Source of the DNA: JBARDN01 sp963755705 | GTDB lineage: Bacteria; Desulfobacterota; Binatia; Binatales; Binataceae | Reading direction: 5' to 3' | Length of the DNA stretch: 64,000 nucleotides | NCBI GenBank assembly: GCA_963755705.1 | Contig: CAVWKW010000005.1 | Coordinates: forward strand, 1-64,000 | Shown here: piece by piece, positions 9,051 through 17,193 of the stretch | How positions within the stretch are numbered: position 1 is the stretch's first letter | Layout of the letters: every line of letters starts with the position of its first letter | Translations under genes and position numbers: made by a program | Notes under the pieces: model-generated | What the model was told of the DNA's origin: nothing | What the model saw: the letters and a program-made list of their open reading frames with translations, nothing else | Database searches by the model: none

Positions 9051-10018
9051 ATGGCCTGCTTCAACTTGTCGCGATCGAGTTCGAGCAGTTTCGGGATGCT
9101 GTGCGGCTCTCGCGGGGTGGCGACTTGAAGCAGGCTTTCGAGCAGGGTTCGGCTGGATTGCCGGAAGAAGTGGTCCGATCCGCTCTCGTAGCCTCGAGGC
9201 GGTTCGGGAATCAGAGATGCCGCGAGGTTCGCCGCGTCCGCCTGGTAGTAGCGCTCGCTCAATTCCAGCCACGGCGACCAGTACGGGCAGCGCTCATCGA
9301 CCGGGTTCAGGATCAGGTCACCACGCACGGGCCGGTAGAATTCGGAAACGTATTCGCACTCAGGATCGACCAAGATCGCGAGCTCGCCGCGAGCCTGGAT
9401 CTGGCGCAGCATCGAGCGGATCGCCATCGACTTCCCCGCTCCGGTCGCGCCCGTGATGAGGAAATGCTCGCACTCGATCGAGCGCGGAATGCGCACTCGG
9501 GCAAGTTCGACTCCCGCCCGTTCGCTCCGCGATTCGCTGCGGTGAAGTTCGCGTGAGAGCTGGCGAGGACGGATCAGGCTGAGGCCTCGCAGATGCTTCC
9601 CCTCGGAAATATCTTCGGGATCGCGGAGAAGGAAGTAGCCGAGCGCGACGAGAGTCAAAGTTGCCGGTATCGCTCCCCAGATGCTGTATGCGGCGAACCA
9701 TTCGCCGAAGGAGCGCCCCGAGTAGAAGCGCCAGTTCAGAAAGGCGTACACGCTTCCGATCGTGCAGCGACGGCCGCGGTACGGCAGCGACAGGAAGTAG
9801 AGCGGAAGCTTCTGGGTGAAGATCCAGGCGAGGATCCAACGACCGAAGTATTGATGAGCGCCTGCCACGATCCGACCGCTCCAATACCAGACGAAGAAGA
9901 GATCGGAAGCCGCCCAGATGGCGATCCAAAGGAGCAGAAACCGGAGCCAGAGGCGCAGCAGCGTCGCGGCTGAACCACAACTCAGTTCGTACCTGACGGC
10001 AGTTCGCGACATATTCAT
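9051..10018 (-). pseudogene. TrwB-like coupling protein, N-terminal half (split by IS21)
   Basis: The 5' part of the coupling protein gene. Two N-terminal membrane segments (about residues 20-45 and 108-131) anchor it in the inner membrane, and the Walker A loop GATGAGKS is at residues 190-197. Coding sequence runs into the IS terminal repeat, adding foreign residues before a stop. It overlaps the preceding small gene by 4 bp (ATGA). The truncated product keeps Walker A but lacks Walker B and should be inactive. Confidence 0.88.
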
Positions 10019-10330
10019 ATCGTGGTTCTCCTGAGCCGCTGCATGTAACGCTCGGCTTCGGACTGCGCGCTCTGGCGGATCTGATCGGTAATTTCAGAGC
10101 CGACCTGATGATCGAGCAGATGCTGGAGAGTGAGCCGCGTGCGGGTCAGATCGAAGAGAATCTGATCGAGTCCGCGTTGCGGGTTCGACATGCGGGGCGA
10201 CCCGTCCTGAGCGCCACTTTCCCCGCCGAAGTGCTCGGCGAGGCACAGCGCGGATCAATTTGCGCGGCGCAATTCCTCTGTCCCGCGCGGTTTTCTCGAT
10301 CCGTTCCAGCAGCTTCGGCGCTCGCGTCAC
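10015..10330 (-). pseudogene. Small relaxosome-region gene, apparently frameshifted
   Basis: Two overlapping pieces point to one gene. The 5' piece begins with a GTG at 10330 (MTRAPKLLERIEKTARDRGI). The 3' piece is open to 10015 (ending QRLRRTTI) and overlaps the coupling-protein start by 4 bp. Skipping one base near 10258 (ATC CGC to ATC GCG) would join them as roughly 105 residues. Alternatively only a 58-residue product from the ATG at 10191 is made. The position, just upstream of trwB and trwC, matches trwA-type accessory proteins, but I see no ribbon-helix-helix signature and assign no function. Confidence 0.45.
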
Positions 10331-10545
10331 GCCGCCAGGTTCATCACGAGATCAGGATCGATCAGGATCGTAAGCGCCTCGGTCGGCACCAAGATGCGCT
10401 CAAACCCGTAGCGCTCCCGGAGCAAGCCGATGATAGTCTCCTCGCACTTGCGCTCCAGTTCCTCGATCTCCCAGAGGGGTCGCTCCTTGAAGCGGCCGGC
10501 ATCACCTTGAGGGACCGTCTTTTGACGCCTTACCTCTCGGCGGAA
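10327..10545 (-). pseudogene. 5'-truncated gene at the CRISPR-side end of the mobilisation operon
   Basis: An open frame of 72 codons ending LILIDPDLVMNLAA, with no ATG, GTG or TTG before its conserved-looking core (WEIEELERKCEETIIGLLRE) and a stop just upstream. Its stop overlaps the next gene's GTG start by 4 bp, the hallmark of an operon member. I infer that its 5' end, and probably oriT which precedes trwA in R388-type systems, was removed when the CRISPR-Cas locus was acquired. Product unknown. Confidence 0.5.
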
Positions 10546-10570
10546 TTAGTCCACATCTTGTTACTTATGC

Positions 10571-10646
10571 CGTTTTGGACTACTAGAGGCTGAGGCGTTC
10601 CGTTAAGTCTAAACGCGCGGTTGAGTTTTTCGTTTTAAGCAAAACG
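10571..10646 (+). promoter_or_regulatory. Phased CGTT boxes in front of cas3
   Basis: Three boxes start exactly 30 bp apart: CGTTTTGGAC at 10571, the imperfect palindrome CGTTAAGTCTAAACG at 10601, and the perfect palindrome CGTTTTAAGCAAAACG at 10631. They occupy the promoter region of the cas operon, ending 19 bp before the GTG start. Spacing by about three helical turns suggests cooperative binding of a regulator on one DNA face. No regulator gene in the cas operon is an obvious partner. Confidence 0.5.
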
Positions 10647-10664
10647 CGCATTGGGGGAGTCGCA

Positions 10665-12668
10665 GTGCCATCGTTTTGCGAGTTGTTCGAAAAGATTACC
10701 GGCCACCCGCCGTTCCCTTGGCAGGAGGCGCTTTTTGAGGAACTCGCCGAGAAGCGGTTTCGTAGAATCTGCGACGTTCCAACGGGCCTCGGCAAAACAT
10801 CGATCATTACGATATGGCTTCTTGCGCTTGCGTATCACGCGCGCGCGAAGACGGTGGACGGTTTCCCGCGTCAACTCATCTACGTCGTCAATCGTCGGAC
10901 CATTGTTGACCAGGCCACGCGTGAAGCCGAATGTATCCGGAAGGCGCTTCTCGCTAAACCGGAGCTCGCTGCAGTCGCCGCCATTTTGCAGGCCCTCAGC
11001 ATCCGAGTGTCCGACGCACCATTGGCAATCAGTACGTTGCGCGGCCAGTTTGCCGACAATGCCGAGTGGCGGAATGATCCGGCTCGACCTGCCGTGATCG
11101 TCGGCACCGTGGACATGATCGGCAGCCGGTTGCTCTTCTCGGGCTACGGCTGCGGGTTCAAATCCCGCCCGCTGCACGCTGGATTTCTGGGTCAGGACAC
11201 ACTTCTGGTCCACGACGAAGCCCATCTTGAGCCCGCGTTCCAGGAACTACTTGTCACCATCGAATCCGAGCAGCGTCGGTCACGCGATTTCGGTCGTTTC
11301 GGGGTGATAGCGCTGACTGCTACTTCCCGTTCGAGCCAAGGCGGCGATCCCTCGGTTTTTACCGACAAGGATCGTGCCCACCCGGAAGTCCACAAGCGGT
11401 TCGAGGCAAGCAAGGGAATAGCTTTCCACCCGATCGACGATGAAAAAAGCACCCCAATCGAGGCGATCCGGCTCGCGCTGGAACATAAGGATGACGGCCA
11501 GCCGATTCTGGTCTTTCTGCGCAAGCTGGATCATGTGCAAAAGGTCGTTGACGGGCTCCGCAAGGAAAAACTGCCTGTGCAGACGCTCACCGGAACTGTT
11601 CGTGGCCTTGAGCGCGACGCGATGGCGACCACAGACCCGATTTTCGCCCGCTTTACCACTAAGTCTGATCCTCAGGTCACGCCGCAGTCTGGCACTGTTT
11701 ACCTCGTAAGCACGTCAGCGGGTGAAGTCGGTGTTGATATCTCGGCGGACCATCTGATCTGTGACCTGACCCCCTTCGACAGTATGGCGCAGCGCTTCGG
11801 CCGCGTGAACCGGTTCGGTGACGGCGACGCGCGGATCGATGTTGTCCATACAACGCGGACAAAGGACGGACCACCGGCAGACGACAAACAATCACCGTTC
11901 GACCAGTCGCGCGAGCGGACGCTGGCGCTATTGCGGCGGCTGCCTGAACGCAACGATCATCGGCACGACGCGAGTCCATCAGCTCTAAGTGACCTGCCCC
12001 TGGCCGATCGGAAGCCGGCCTTCACGCCGGCTCCGACCATCCGTCCAGCCACCGATATTCTCTTCGACACCTGGGCGCTCACTTCCGTCCGTGAAAAGCT
12101 GCCGGGACGCCCACCGGTCGCGGACTGGTTGCATGGTGTGGCTGAATGGGAACCGCCCGAAACGCATGTCGCCTGGCGTGAGGAAGTCGCACTCTTGACT
12201 CCCTCATTGCGCGAGAAACACCGGCCCGACGATCTGTTGGACGACTACCCGCTCAAGCCGCACGAACTGCTGCGTGACCAGACGAAGCGGATTTTCGAGA
12301 ATCTCAAGCTACTTGCAACCACAAATGCGGATTCACCGGTATGGATCGTCAATGACAGCGGTCCGGTCAGCGTGATTACGCTGGAGCAGCTCGCGAAGCT
12401 GAACGATCGAATTCTCGAAGACCGGATTGTTTTGCTTCCGCCGGCGGCGGGCGGGCTCAAGGGCGGTATGCTCGACGGCAAAGCCCCCTTCGATGCAACG
12501 CGCGACGATTACGACGTTGCGGACAAATGGATGGACATCGATGACACCCCGCGTCGTTCGCGAGTTTGGGATAGCGCCCCCCAGCCTGACCGGATGAGGC
12601 TCGTACGAAGTATCGATACCCGCTCTGACGCGGAGGAGACGGACGAGGACGATGAGAACGCGGGTTGA
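10665..12668 (+). CDS. cas3: Cas3 helicase, type I-G (ends at an in-frame TGA before the HD domain)
   Basis: A 667-residue superfamily-2 helicase that unwinds target DNA behind the crRNA-guided complex. Walker A is PTGLGKTS (about residues 39-46), the DEAH box is LLVHDEAHLEP, and the C-terminal RecA-like motif includes STSAGEVGVD and QRFGRVNRFG. The start is GTG, with GGGGGAG 5 bp upstream. Type I-G Cas3 normally carries a C-terminal HD nuclease. Here the frame continues past TGA (12666-12668, followed by C) into sequence matching that layout, so this looks like a split or nonsense-mutated gene unless the stop is read through. Confidence 0.9.
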   Translation: MPSFCELFEKITGHPPFPWQEALFEELAEKRFRRICDVPTGLGKTSIITIWLLALAYHARAKTVDGFPRQLIYVVNRRTIVDQATREAECIRKALLAKPELAAVAAILQALSIRVSDAPLAISTLRGQFADNAEWRNDPARPAVIVGTVDMIGSRLLFSGYGCGFKSRPLHAGFLGQDTLLVHDEAHLEPAFQELLVTIESEQRRSRDFGRFGVIALTATSRSSQGGDPSVFTDKDRAHPEVHKRFEASKGIAFHPIDDEKSTPIEAIRLALEHKDDGQPILVFLRKLDHVQKVVDGLRKEKLPVQTLTGTVRGLERDAMATTDPIFARFTTKSDPQVTPQSGTVYLVSTSAGEVGVDISADHLICDLTPFDSMAQRFGRVNRFGDGDARIDVVHTTRTKDGPPADDKQSPFDQSRERTLALLRRLPERNDHRHDASPSALSDLPLADRKPAFTPAPTIRPATDILFDTWALTSVREKLPGRPPVADWLHGVAEWEPPETHVAWREEVALLTPSLREKHRPDDLLDDYPLKPHELLRDQTKRIFENLKLLATTNADSPVWIVNDSGPVSVITLEQLAKLNDRILEDRIVLLPPAAGGLKGGMLDGKAPFDATRDDYDVADKWMDIDDTPRRSRVWDSAPQPDRMRLVRSIDTRSDAEETDEDDENAG

Positions 12669-12785
12669 CGGTACTGGCGCTGGTACGTTCGACCACGCTC
12701 AGCCGACGACGACGGCTCGCGCAGCGCCCGTCAGCCGCAGGAGCTTGCGCCCCATCTCCAATCGGCCGCGAGCTTTGCGGCCGCG

Positions 12786-13340
12786 ATGGTCGAGAAGCTC
12801 GGCATGCGCGATCCTGAAGCCTCGGCGGTCAGACTCGCGGCGGGTTGGCATGACCTCGGCAAAGACCGCAGAATCTGGCAACACTCGATCCACAACCTCG
12901 ATTACCCCGATGCGGTACTGGCAAAGTCGGGAGGCAAGATGCGCCCGCAGGAGTTAAGCGGTTACCGCCACGAATTCGGGTCGGTCATGGATCTTTCCAT
13001 CGGCGATTCACATCGCTTGGAGTTTTTCGCGCTCGCGCTGGAAGTTCAGGATCTCGCTCTGCATCTGATCGCGGCCCACCACGGTCGCGCCCGACCTCAT
13101 TTCCCGGTCGATGAGGCGTTTGATCAGAACTACACTGACGGCGAGGCCGCCGCGGTTGCCGTTGAGACTCCGCGTCGATTTGCGCGGCTGCAACGAAAGT
13201 ACGGGCGATGGGGCCTCGCTTACCTCGAGTCGCTGGTCCGGGCCGCCGATGCGCTGGCGTCGCAAGCCAACAACGTCCGCAATGCAGAACCATCCGAGGT
13301 CGGTGGCATACGCAGGACGGCAGTTAATGAGCCAGGTTGA
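12786..13340 (+). CDS. Cas3'' HD nuclease part (downstream of the in-frame stop)
   Basis: The HD nuclease that degrades single-stranded DNA fed by Cas3. Metal ligands appear in GWHDLGKDRRIW, in HEFGSVMD and in AHHGRARPH. The reading frame is open from 12669, directly after the helicase stop and in the same frame, but the first possible start is ATG 12786. Restarting there gives 184 residues and loses 39 that precede it, including YWRWYVRPRSADDDGS, which looks like conserved linker. There is no clear ribosome-binding site at 12786. It overlaps the next gene by 14 bp. Either read-through or reinitiation is needed for activity. Confidence 0.8.
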   Translation: MVEKLGMRDPEASAVRLAAGWHDLGKDRRIWQHSIHNLDYPDAVLAKSGGKMRPQELSGYRHEFGSVMDLSIGDSHRLEFFALALEVQDLALHLIAAHHGRARPHFPVDEAFDQNYTDGEAAAVAVETPRRFARLQRKYGRWGLAYLESLVRAADALASQANNVRNAEPSEVGGIRRTAVNEPG

Positions 13341-14142
13341 CGAACCCGCGATCAGTGTCCACGTCGATCCGACTAACCCCGGGCAGTTTTTCGCCGCGTG
13401 TGGACTGCTCGAACTTGCCGACCGTCTTTGGGGCGGCGCCGAAGGCTGGTTTGAGGACGGAGCATTTTTGCTTCGACCACTCGAACGCCCTGAGCGAGCC
13501 GACCGGAGCCTCGGCGATCTTCTGCGTGCAATCGCGGGCGCATCTCTGCAACCGTCCGACCCAGAAGACGAAGTTTCATCCCCAATCGAGATACCAGAAC
13601 CGTTCGAGCTGCGCCTCGACTGGTGGAAGGATGATCGCGCGGGCGGTGATCGACTCAAGGGATGGGCCGGCAGAATGAGCAGCACCCGTATTGCGCGCGC
13701 GATGCAGAGTGTGTTGCGTTGGGAAGAGCTACAGAATAGTGCCTTGTTCGATTACAAAACGGTCGTGTGCGACCCGGCGGAGCCGGATAACAAGGTTGAA
13801 CCATTCTACTTCGACGCCCGCCGAGGGTCGAGCGCGCGGCCGATCGATATTGGGTTCTCGCCTGATGCTCTCAAAATGCAGAGTCTCGCCTACCCTGCGG
13901 TTGAGTTCCTGTGCTTGGTGGGGCTTCAGCGTTTTCGGCCTATGCCGGCCGCCACGCCACGCGTTTTCGATTTTTACACCTGGACAATCCCGTTGTCGGC
14001 TCGCATCGCCCCACTTGCCGCCTGCGGCCTGCTGACGCATACCGGGGTCTGCGGTTTCCGCTTCGAGAACGCCTTTCGCACGGACCAGAGGAAACACAAG
14101 GCATTCACCACAGCCACAGCATTTGCGAGGAACCTACGATGA
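13327..14142 (+). CDS. csb3: Type I-G Cascade subunit Csb3 (Cas8-like)
   Basis: A 271-residue protein beginning MSQVDEPAISVHVDPTNPGQ, then FFAACGLLELADRLW, the opening seen in Csb3 proteins of I-U/I-G loci. It is placed as the large-subunit (Cas8g) candidate that recognises PAM and recruits Cas3; that role is inferred from the family and position. The start was chosen at 13327 rather than an upstream in-frame ATG because of this N-terminus and the short overlap with the HD gene. Its stop overlaps the csb1 start (ATGA). Confidence 0.82.
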   Translation: MSQVDEPAISVHVDPTNPGQFFAACGLLELADRLWGGAEGWFEDGAFLLRPLERPERADRSLGDLLRAIAGASLQPSDPEDEVSSPIEIPEPFELRLDWWKDDRAGGDRLKGWAGRMSSTRIARAMQSVLRWEELQNSALFDYKTVVCDPAEPDNKVEPFYFDARRGSSARPIDIGFSPDALKMQSLAYPAVEFLCLVGLQRFRPMPAATPRVFDFYTWTIPLSARIAPLAACGLLTHTGVCGFRFENAFRTDQRKHKAFTTATAFARNLR

Positions 14143-15227
14143 ACGAGCTATTGAGGAAGTTTGATACCTGGTTGCAAGACGCCGGGCCAGCCGCCCTGGT
14201 TGTGCGCGAGCACTTAACGCCCGTCGAGGGCTCGGACGGCGTGCTGTTCCCGCCGACTTTTGCCGCCAGTCAGGACGGGACTTTCAAGGGCGGGTATAAC
14301 GTCGACCACTTCACCGAAACCGAGAACGTTTGCCTGATCGACAGCGTCGGTTCGCAGGCGAACCGGATCGAGCCGCTGTTTGCAAAGGCGGAGTACGCGG
14401 CGCTGATACCGCAGATTTTCGTAAGGGCAGGAGAAAAAACCGTAAATCTGCTGGAAGCTGGCCATCGCGCCGGGGACGCCATCGTGCGCTGCTCGGCGTT
14501 GCAGGAGGAGCTGCAGACTGGGTTCAGGGCGGTGCAAAATGGCGACGCTGCACTGCTGGCGAAGATCGCGCCTACCTCCCTCGTTTTCGGCGCGTGGGAT
14601 TCCCGCGATACCCAGGCAAAGTTGCCGAGGCTAATCGCCTCAACGATTCGGGCGTTCAACGTTCGCGAGTTGACACGGTCGGCTCAATTTGTGCCTGCTG
14701 CGGAATATGTCGCTGCTGGGTTGCTCGACGAATCCGCTGATAAAAAGACCAGTGATGCATATGCCGAACGCGGGTTTGTTCACGTACCCGCCTCCAGTAC
14801 TCCGGGCGGGGTAATCGCGACCGGCGGAATCCGCCGCGATGCCTCACTCCACATGGCCGCTCTGCGTTTGCTTGCCGTAGGCGGGAACCAGTCCGACGAG
14901 CTCAAGCTGCTACGCTACATTCTCGGCCTCGCCCTGACCGCGTTCACTTACTCACCGTCTGGCTATCTCCGGCAGGGCTGTAACCTCGTGCTGGACCCTG
15001 ACAGGCCGCGCGAGTTTGCGGAGGTCTATGGCGACGGTCGCCGCGTCGCCGCGACCCTCACTCATACTGACGCCGTCGAGTACGCCCGCGCTGCCGCCAA
15101 TGACTTTGGCGTCGGCGCGAATCGCTCCGTCGAGTTCGACAAGGAGCAAGCCAGGAAAGACATCGCCGGCGATGTCAACAAGAGTACGAAAAAGCCACGG
15201 AAGTCCAGAAGCAGGACGACCGAGTAG
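14139..15227 (+). CDS. csb1: Type I-G Cas7 backbone protein Csb1
   Basis: A 362-residue Csb1 (GSU0053 family), the Cas7-like subunit that polymerises along the crRNA. The N-terminus LTPVEGSDGVLFPPTFA followed by GYNVDH is characteristic of the family. The basic tail (NKSTKKPRKSRSR) probably contacts RNA. The start at 14139 overlaps the csb3 stop by 4 bp. It is the central gene of the effector set and looks intact. Confidence 0.88.
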   Translation: MNELLRKFDTWLQDAGPAALVVREHLTPVEGSDGVLFPPTFAASQDGTFKGGYNVDHFTETENVCLIDSVGSQANRIEPLFAKAEYAALIPQIFVRAGEKTVNLLEAGHRAGDAIVRCSALQEELQTGFRAVQNGDAALLAKIAPTSLVFGAWDSRDTQAKLPRLIASTIRAFNVRELTRSAQFVPAAEYVAAGLLDESADKKTSDAYAERGFVHVPASSTPGGVIATGGIRRDASLHMAALRLLAVGGNQSDELKLLRYILGLALTAFTYSPSGYLRQGCNLVLDPDRPREFAEVYGDGRRVAATLTHTDAVEYARAAANDFGVGANRSVEFDKEQARKDIAGDVNKSTKKPRKSRSRTTE

Positions 15228-15239
15228 CGCGACATCGCG

Positions 15240-16841
15240 ATGGCCCATTACCTATGCGTTTCGATCCGTCTTCTCGCCCCCGCATTCCACGGCCGGCGCG
15301 ACGGCGGCAAGCCCGAGTGGCCGCCCTCACCGATGCGGGTATTTCAATCGCTGGTCGCCGCTGCGGAGGCGCGCTGCCGCGCGGAGTCACTCGCTCTGCA
15401 CGTTAAGTCCGCTTTGGAGTGGCTGGAGAAACAGGCGGCACCGGTCCTGATCGCTCCAGCCAGTGTCAGCGCGTCCGGGTATCGTCTGTCGGTACCCAAC
15501 AATGCCATGGATATTGTCGCCGGGGCGTGGTGTCGCGGGAACTATTCCAACTCCGGCGATGCCAATCCCGCTACACATCGCACGATGAAGGCGGTCCGGC
15601 CAACGTTGCTACTCGACGGTTCAGCCGTACACTACCTGTGGCCTCTACACGATCCGATCGGCGGAGAAGTTCGTGGTCATGTCGAAGCACTCCAAGAAGT
15701 CGCCCGCAGCGTCGTTGCCTTAGGCTGGGGTATTGACATGGCTGTTGGCCACGCCACGGTCCTGTCTGATGATCAAGTCAGCGCTCTGCCCGGCGAACGA
15801 TGGCTGCCGTATAGCACTTCAGTGGCTGATGGGTTACGAGTGCCGGTGCCGGGCACGCTCAACGATTTGGTTCATCGGCATCAGCGGTTCCTTGCGCGCC
15901 TCGGGCCCGATGGTTTGAGTCCACCGCCGCCACTGTCCACGTATAGGTTCGTTGAATACAAACCTGCGAGCCGTCCGCCATCGCGTGATGTAGCCGCTTT
16001 CTCTCTCTTGAAGCTCGACGCGAGCGGGTTCCGCGCATTCGACACGGTTCGCCGGGGCCTCACCGTCGCGGGCATGATGCGGTATGTGCTCAAAGTTGCA
16101 GCCGCCCGTGCAGGCTGGTCTGAGTCGGACATCAACTCGCTCATCTTGGGCCATGGCGAATCGGGAGACTCCGACGAGCACATCGCGATCGGGCCGCGGC
16201 GTTTCGCCTACCTGCCCCTACCGAGCATCGAGGCAAGGCGCGAAGGCAACGCTCGTGTAGTAGGTAGCATCCGCCGCGTTATACTTTCGTCCTTCAAGGA
16301 AGACTTTGAAGCTCAAGTTGCCTGGGCGCGGCGGACTTTGTCAGGCCAAGAACTCATCAGCGAGGACGAGAAGCAACCCCTCGCTCTTCTCTCGTTGCTC
16401 CCCACAACCGACAGAGTCGTTGGACGGTACACTCAACAGGCTGCTTCGTGGGTAACCGTCACACCCGTGGTTCTCCCCGGCTATGACGATCCGGACCACT
16501 ACCGGCGGCGTTTGAAGAATGGAATCGTCGCCGATGAACAAAAGAAGCTGCTAAGCCGCCTCGACGACCGCATTGATGGCCTGCTCCGCAAGGCCATCAT
16601 TCAGGCTGGCTTCTCGAGAGTTCTGGCGGAGCACGCAGAGCTGGAATGGCGCAGCTCGGGCTTTTTGCCGGGAGCTGATCTCGCCAGCCGTTACGGAGTG
16701 CCGGATCACCTAAGACGCTTTCCTCGGCTTCATGTCAGGCTTCGATGGCGTGACGCGCAGAAACGATCAGTACAAGTTTCCGGGCCGATCTGTTTAGGCG
16801 GCGGGCGCTTTTATGGGATAGGTCTTTTTGCGGCTGTCTGA
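15240..16841 (+). CDS. csb2: Type I-G Csb2, Cas5-Cas6 fusion
   Basis: A 533-residue Csb2 (GSU0054 family), combining a Cas5-like domain that caps the crRNA 5' end with a Cas6-like processing domain. The start MAHYLCVSIRLLAPAFHGRR, then PEWPPSPMRVFQSLVAAA, is typical. The C-terminal RAMP part includes a glycine-rich loop, CLGGGRFYGIGLF. The hairpin in the CRISPR repeat fits cleavage by the Cas6 moiety, leaving an 8-nt tag. It begins 12 bp after csb1 and looks complete. Confidence 0.88.
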   Translation: MAHYLCVSIRLLAPAFHGRRDGGKPEWPPSPMRVFQSLVAAAEARCRAESLALHVKSALEWLEKQAAPVLIAPASVSASGYRLSVPNNAMDIVAGAWCRGNYSNSGDANPATHRTMKAVRPTLLLDGSAVHYLWPLHDPIGGEVRGHVEALQEVARSVVALGWGIDMAVGHATVLSDDQVSALPGERWLPYSTSVADGLRVPVPGTLNDLVHRHQRFLARLGPDGLSPPPPLSTYRFVEYKPASRPPSRDVAAFSLLKLDASGFRAFDTVRRGLTVAGMMRYVLKVAAARAGWSESDINSLILGHGESGDSDEHIAIGPRRFAYLPLPSIEARREGNARVVGSIRRVILSSFKEDFEAQVAWARRTLSGQELISEDEKQPLALLSLLPTTDRVVGRYTQQAASWVTVTPVVLPGYDDPDHYRRRLKNGIVADEQKKLLSRLDDRIDGLLRKAIIQAGFSRVLAEHAELEWRSSGFLPGADLASRYGVPDHLRRFPRLHVRLRWRDAQKRSVQVSGPICLGGGRFYGIGLFAAV

Positions 16842-16849
16842 GAAACCCC

Positions 16850-17179
16850 ATGCGCAAGACCTACCTCGTTTGCTACGACATTCGCGATGACAAGCGGTTG
16901 CGGACCGTGTATAAGACCATGCGCGATTTTGGGGATCATCTTCAGTACTCGATTTTCGAATGCCAGTTCACTGCCGCCGATCTCGTCCGATGCCGGCATG
17001 TTCTCAGCGAAATCATTGACCATCGAAAAGACCAGGTCCTGTTCGTCGATCTCGGTCCGGTCGAGGGGCGTGGTGATCGCGTGATAACCGCGCTTGGGCA
17101 GGCATACTCGCCGATCGATAGCCCCTGCATCGTCGTCGATGGCGAATCGGAATCGCGTACCAAACAAGATCCATTGTAG
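16850..17179 (+). CDS. cas2: Cas2
   Basis: A 109-residue Cas2, structural partner of Cas1 in spacer integration. The ferredoxin-like fold starts with TYLVCYDIRDDKR carrying the conserved Asp; QYSIFECQF forms the next strand. It starts 8 bp after csb2 and precedes cas4-cas1; in Geobacter-type I-G loci I recall cas4-cas1 coming first, so the order may be swapped. The length is slightly above the usual 90-100 residues owing to a C-terminal tail. Confidence 0.93.
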   Translation: MRKTYLVCYDIRDDKRLRTVYKTMRDFGDHLQYSIFECQFTAADLVRCRHVLSEIIDHRKDQVLFVDLGPVEGRGDRVITALGQAYSPIDSPCIVVDGESESRTKQDPL

Positions 17180-17193
17180 CGAGGCGTACCCTC

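Noticed and set aside
13111..13326. Longer start for csb3 within the HD gene
   Set aside because: The extension overlaps the HD coding region by over 200 bp in another frame, and the family N-terminus begins at 13327.
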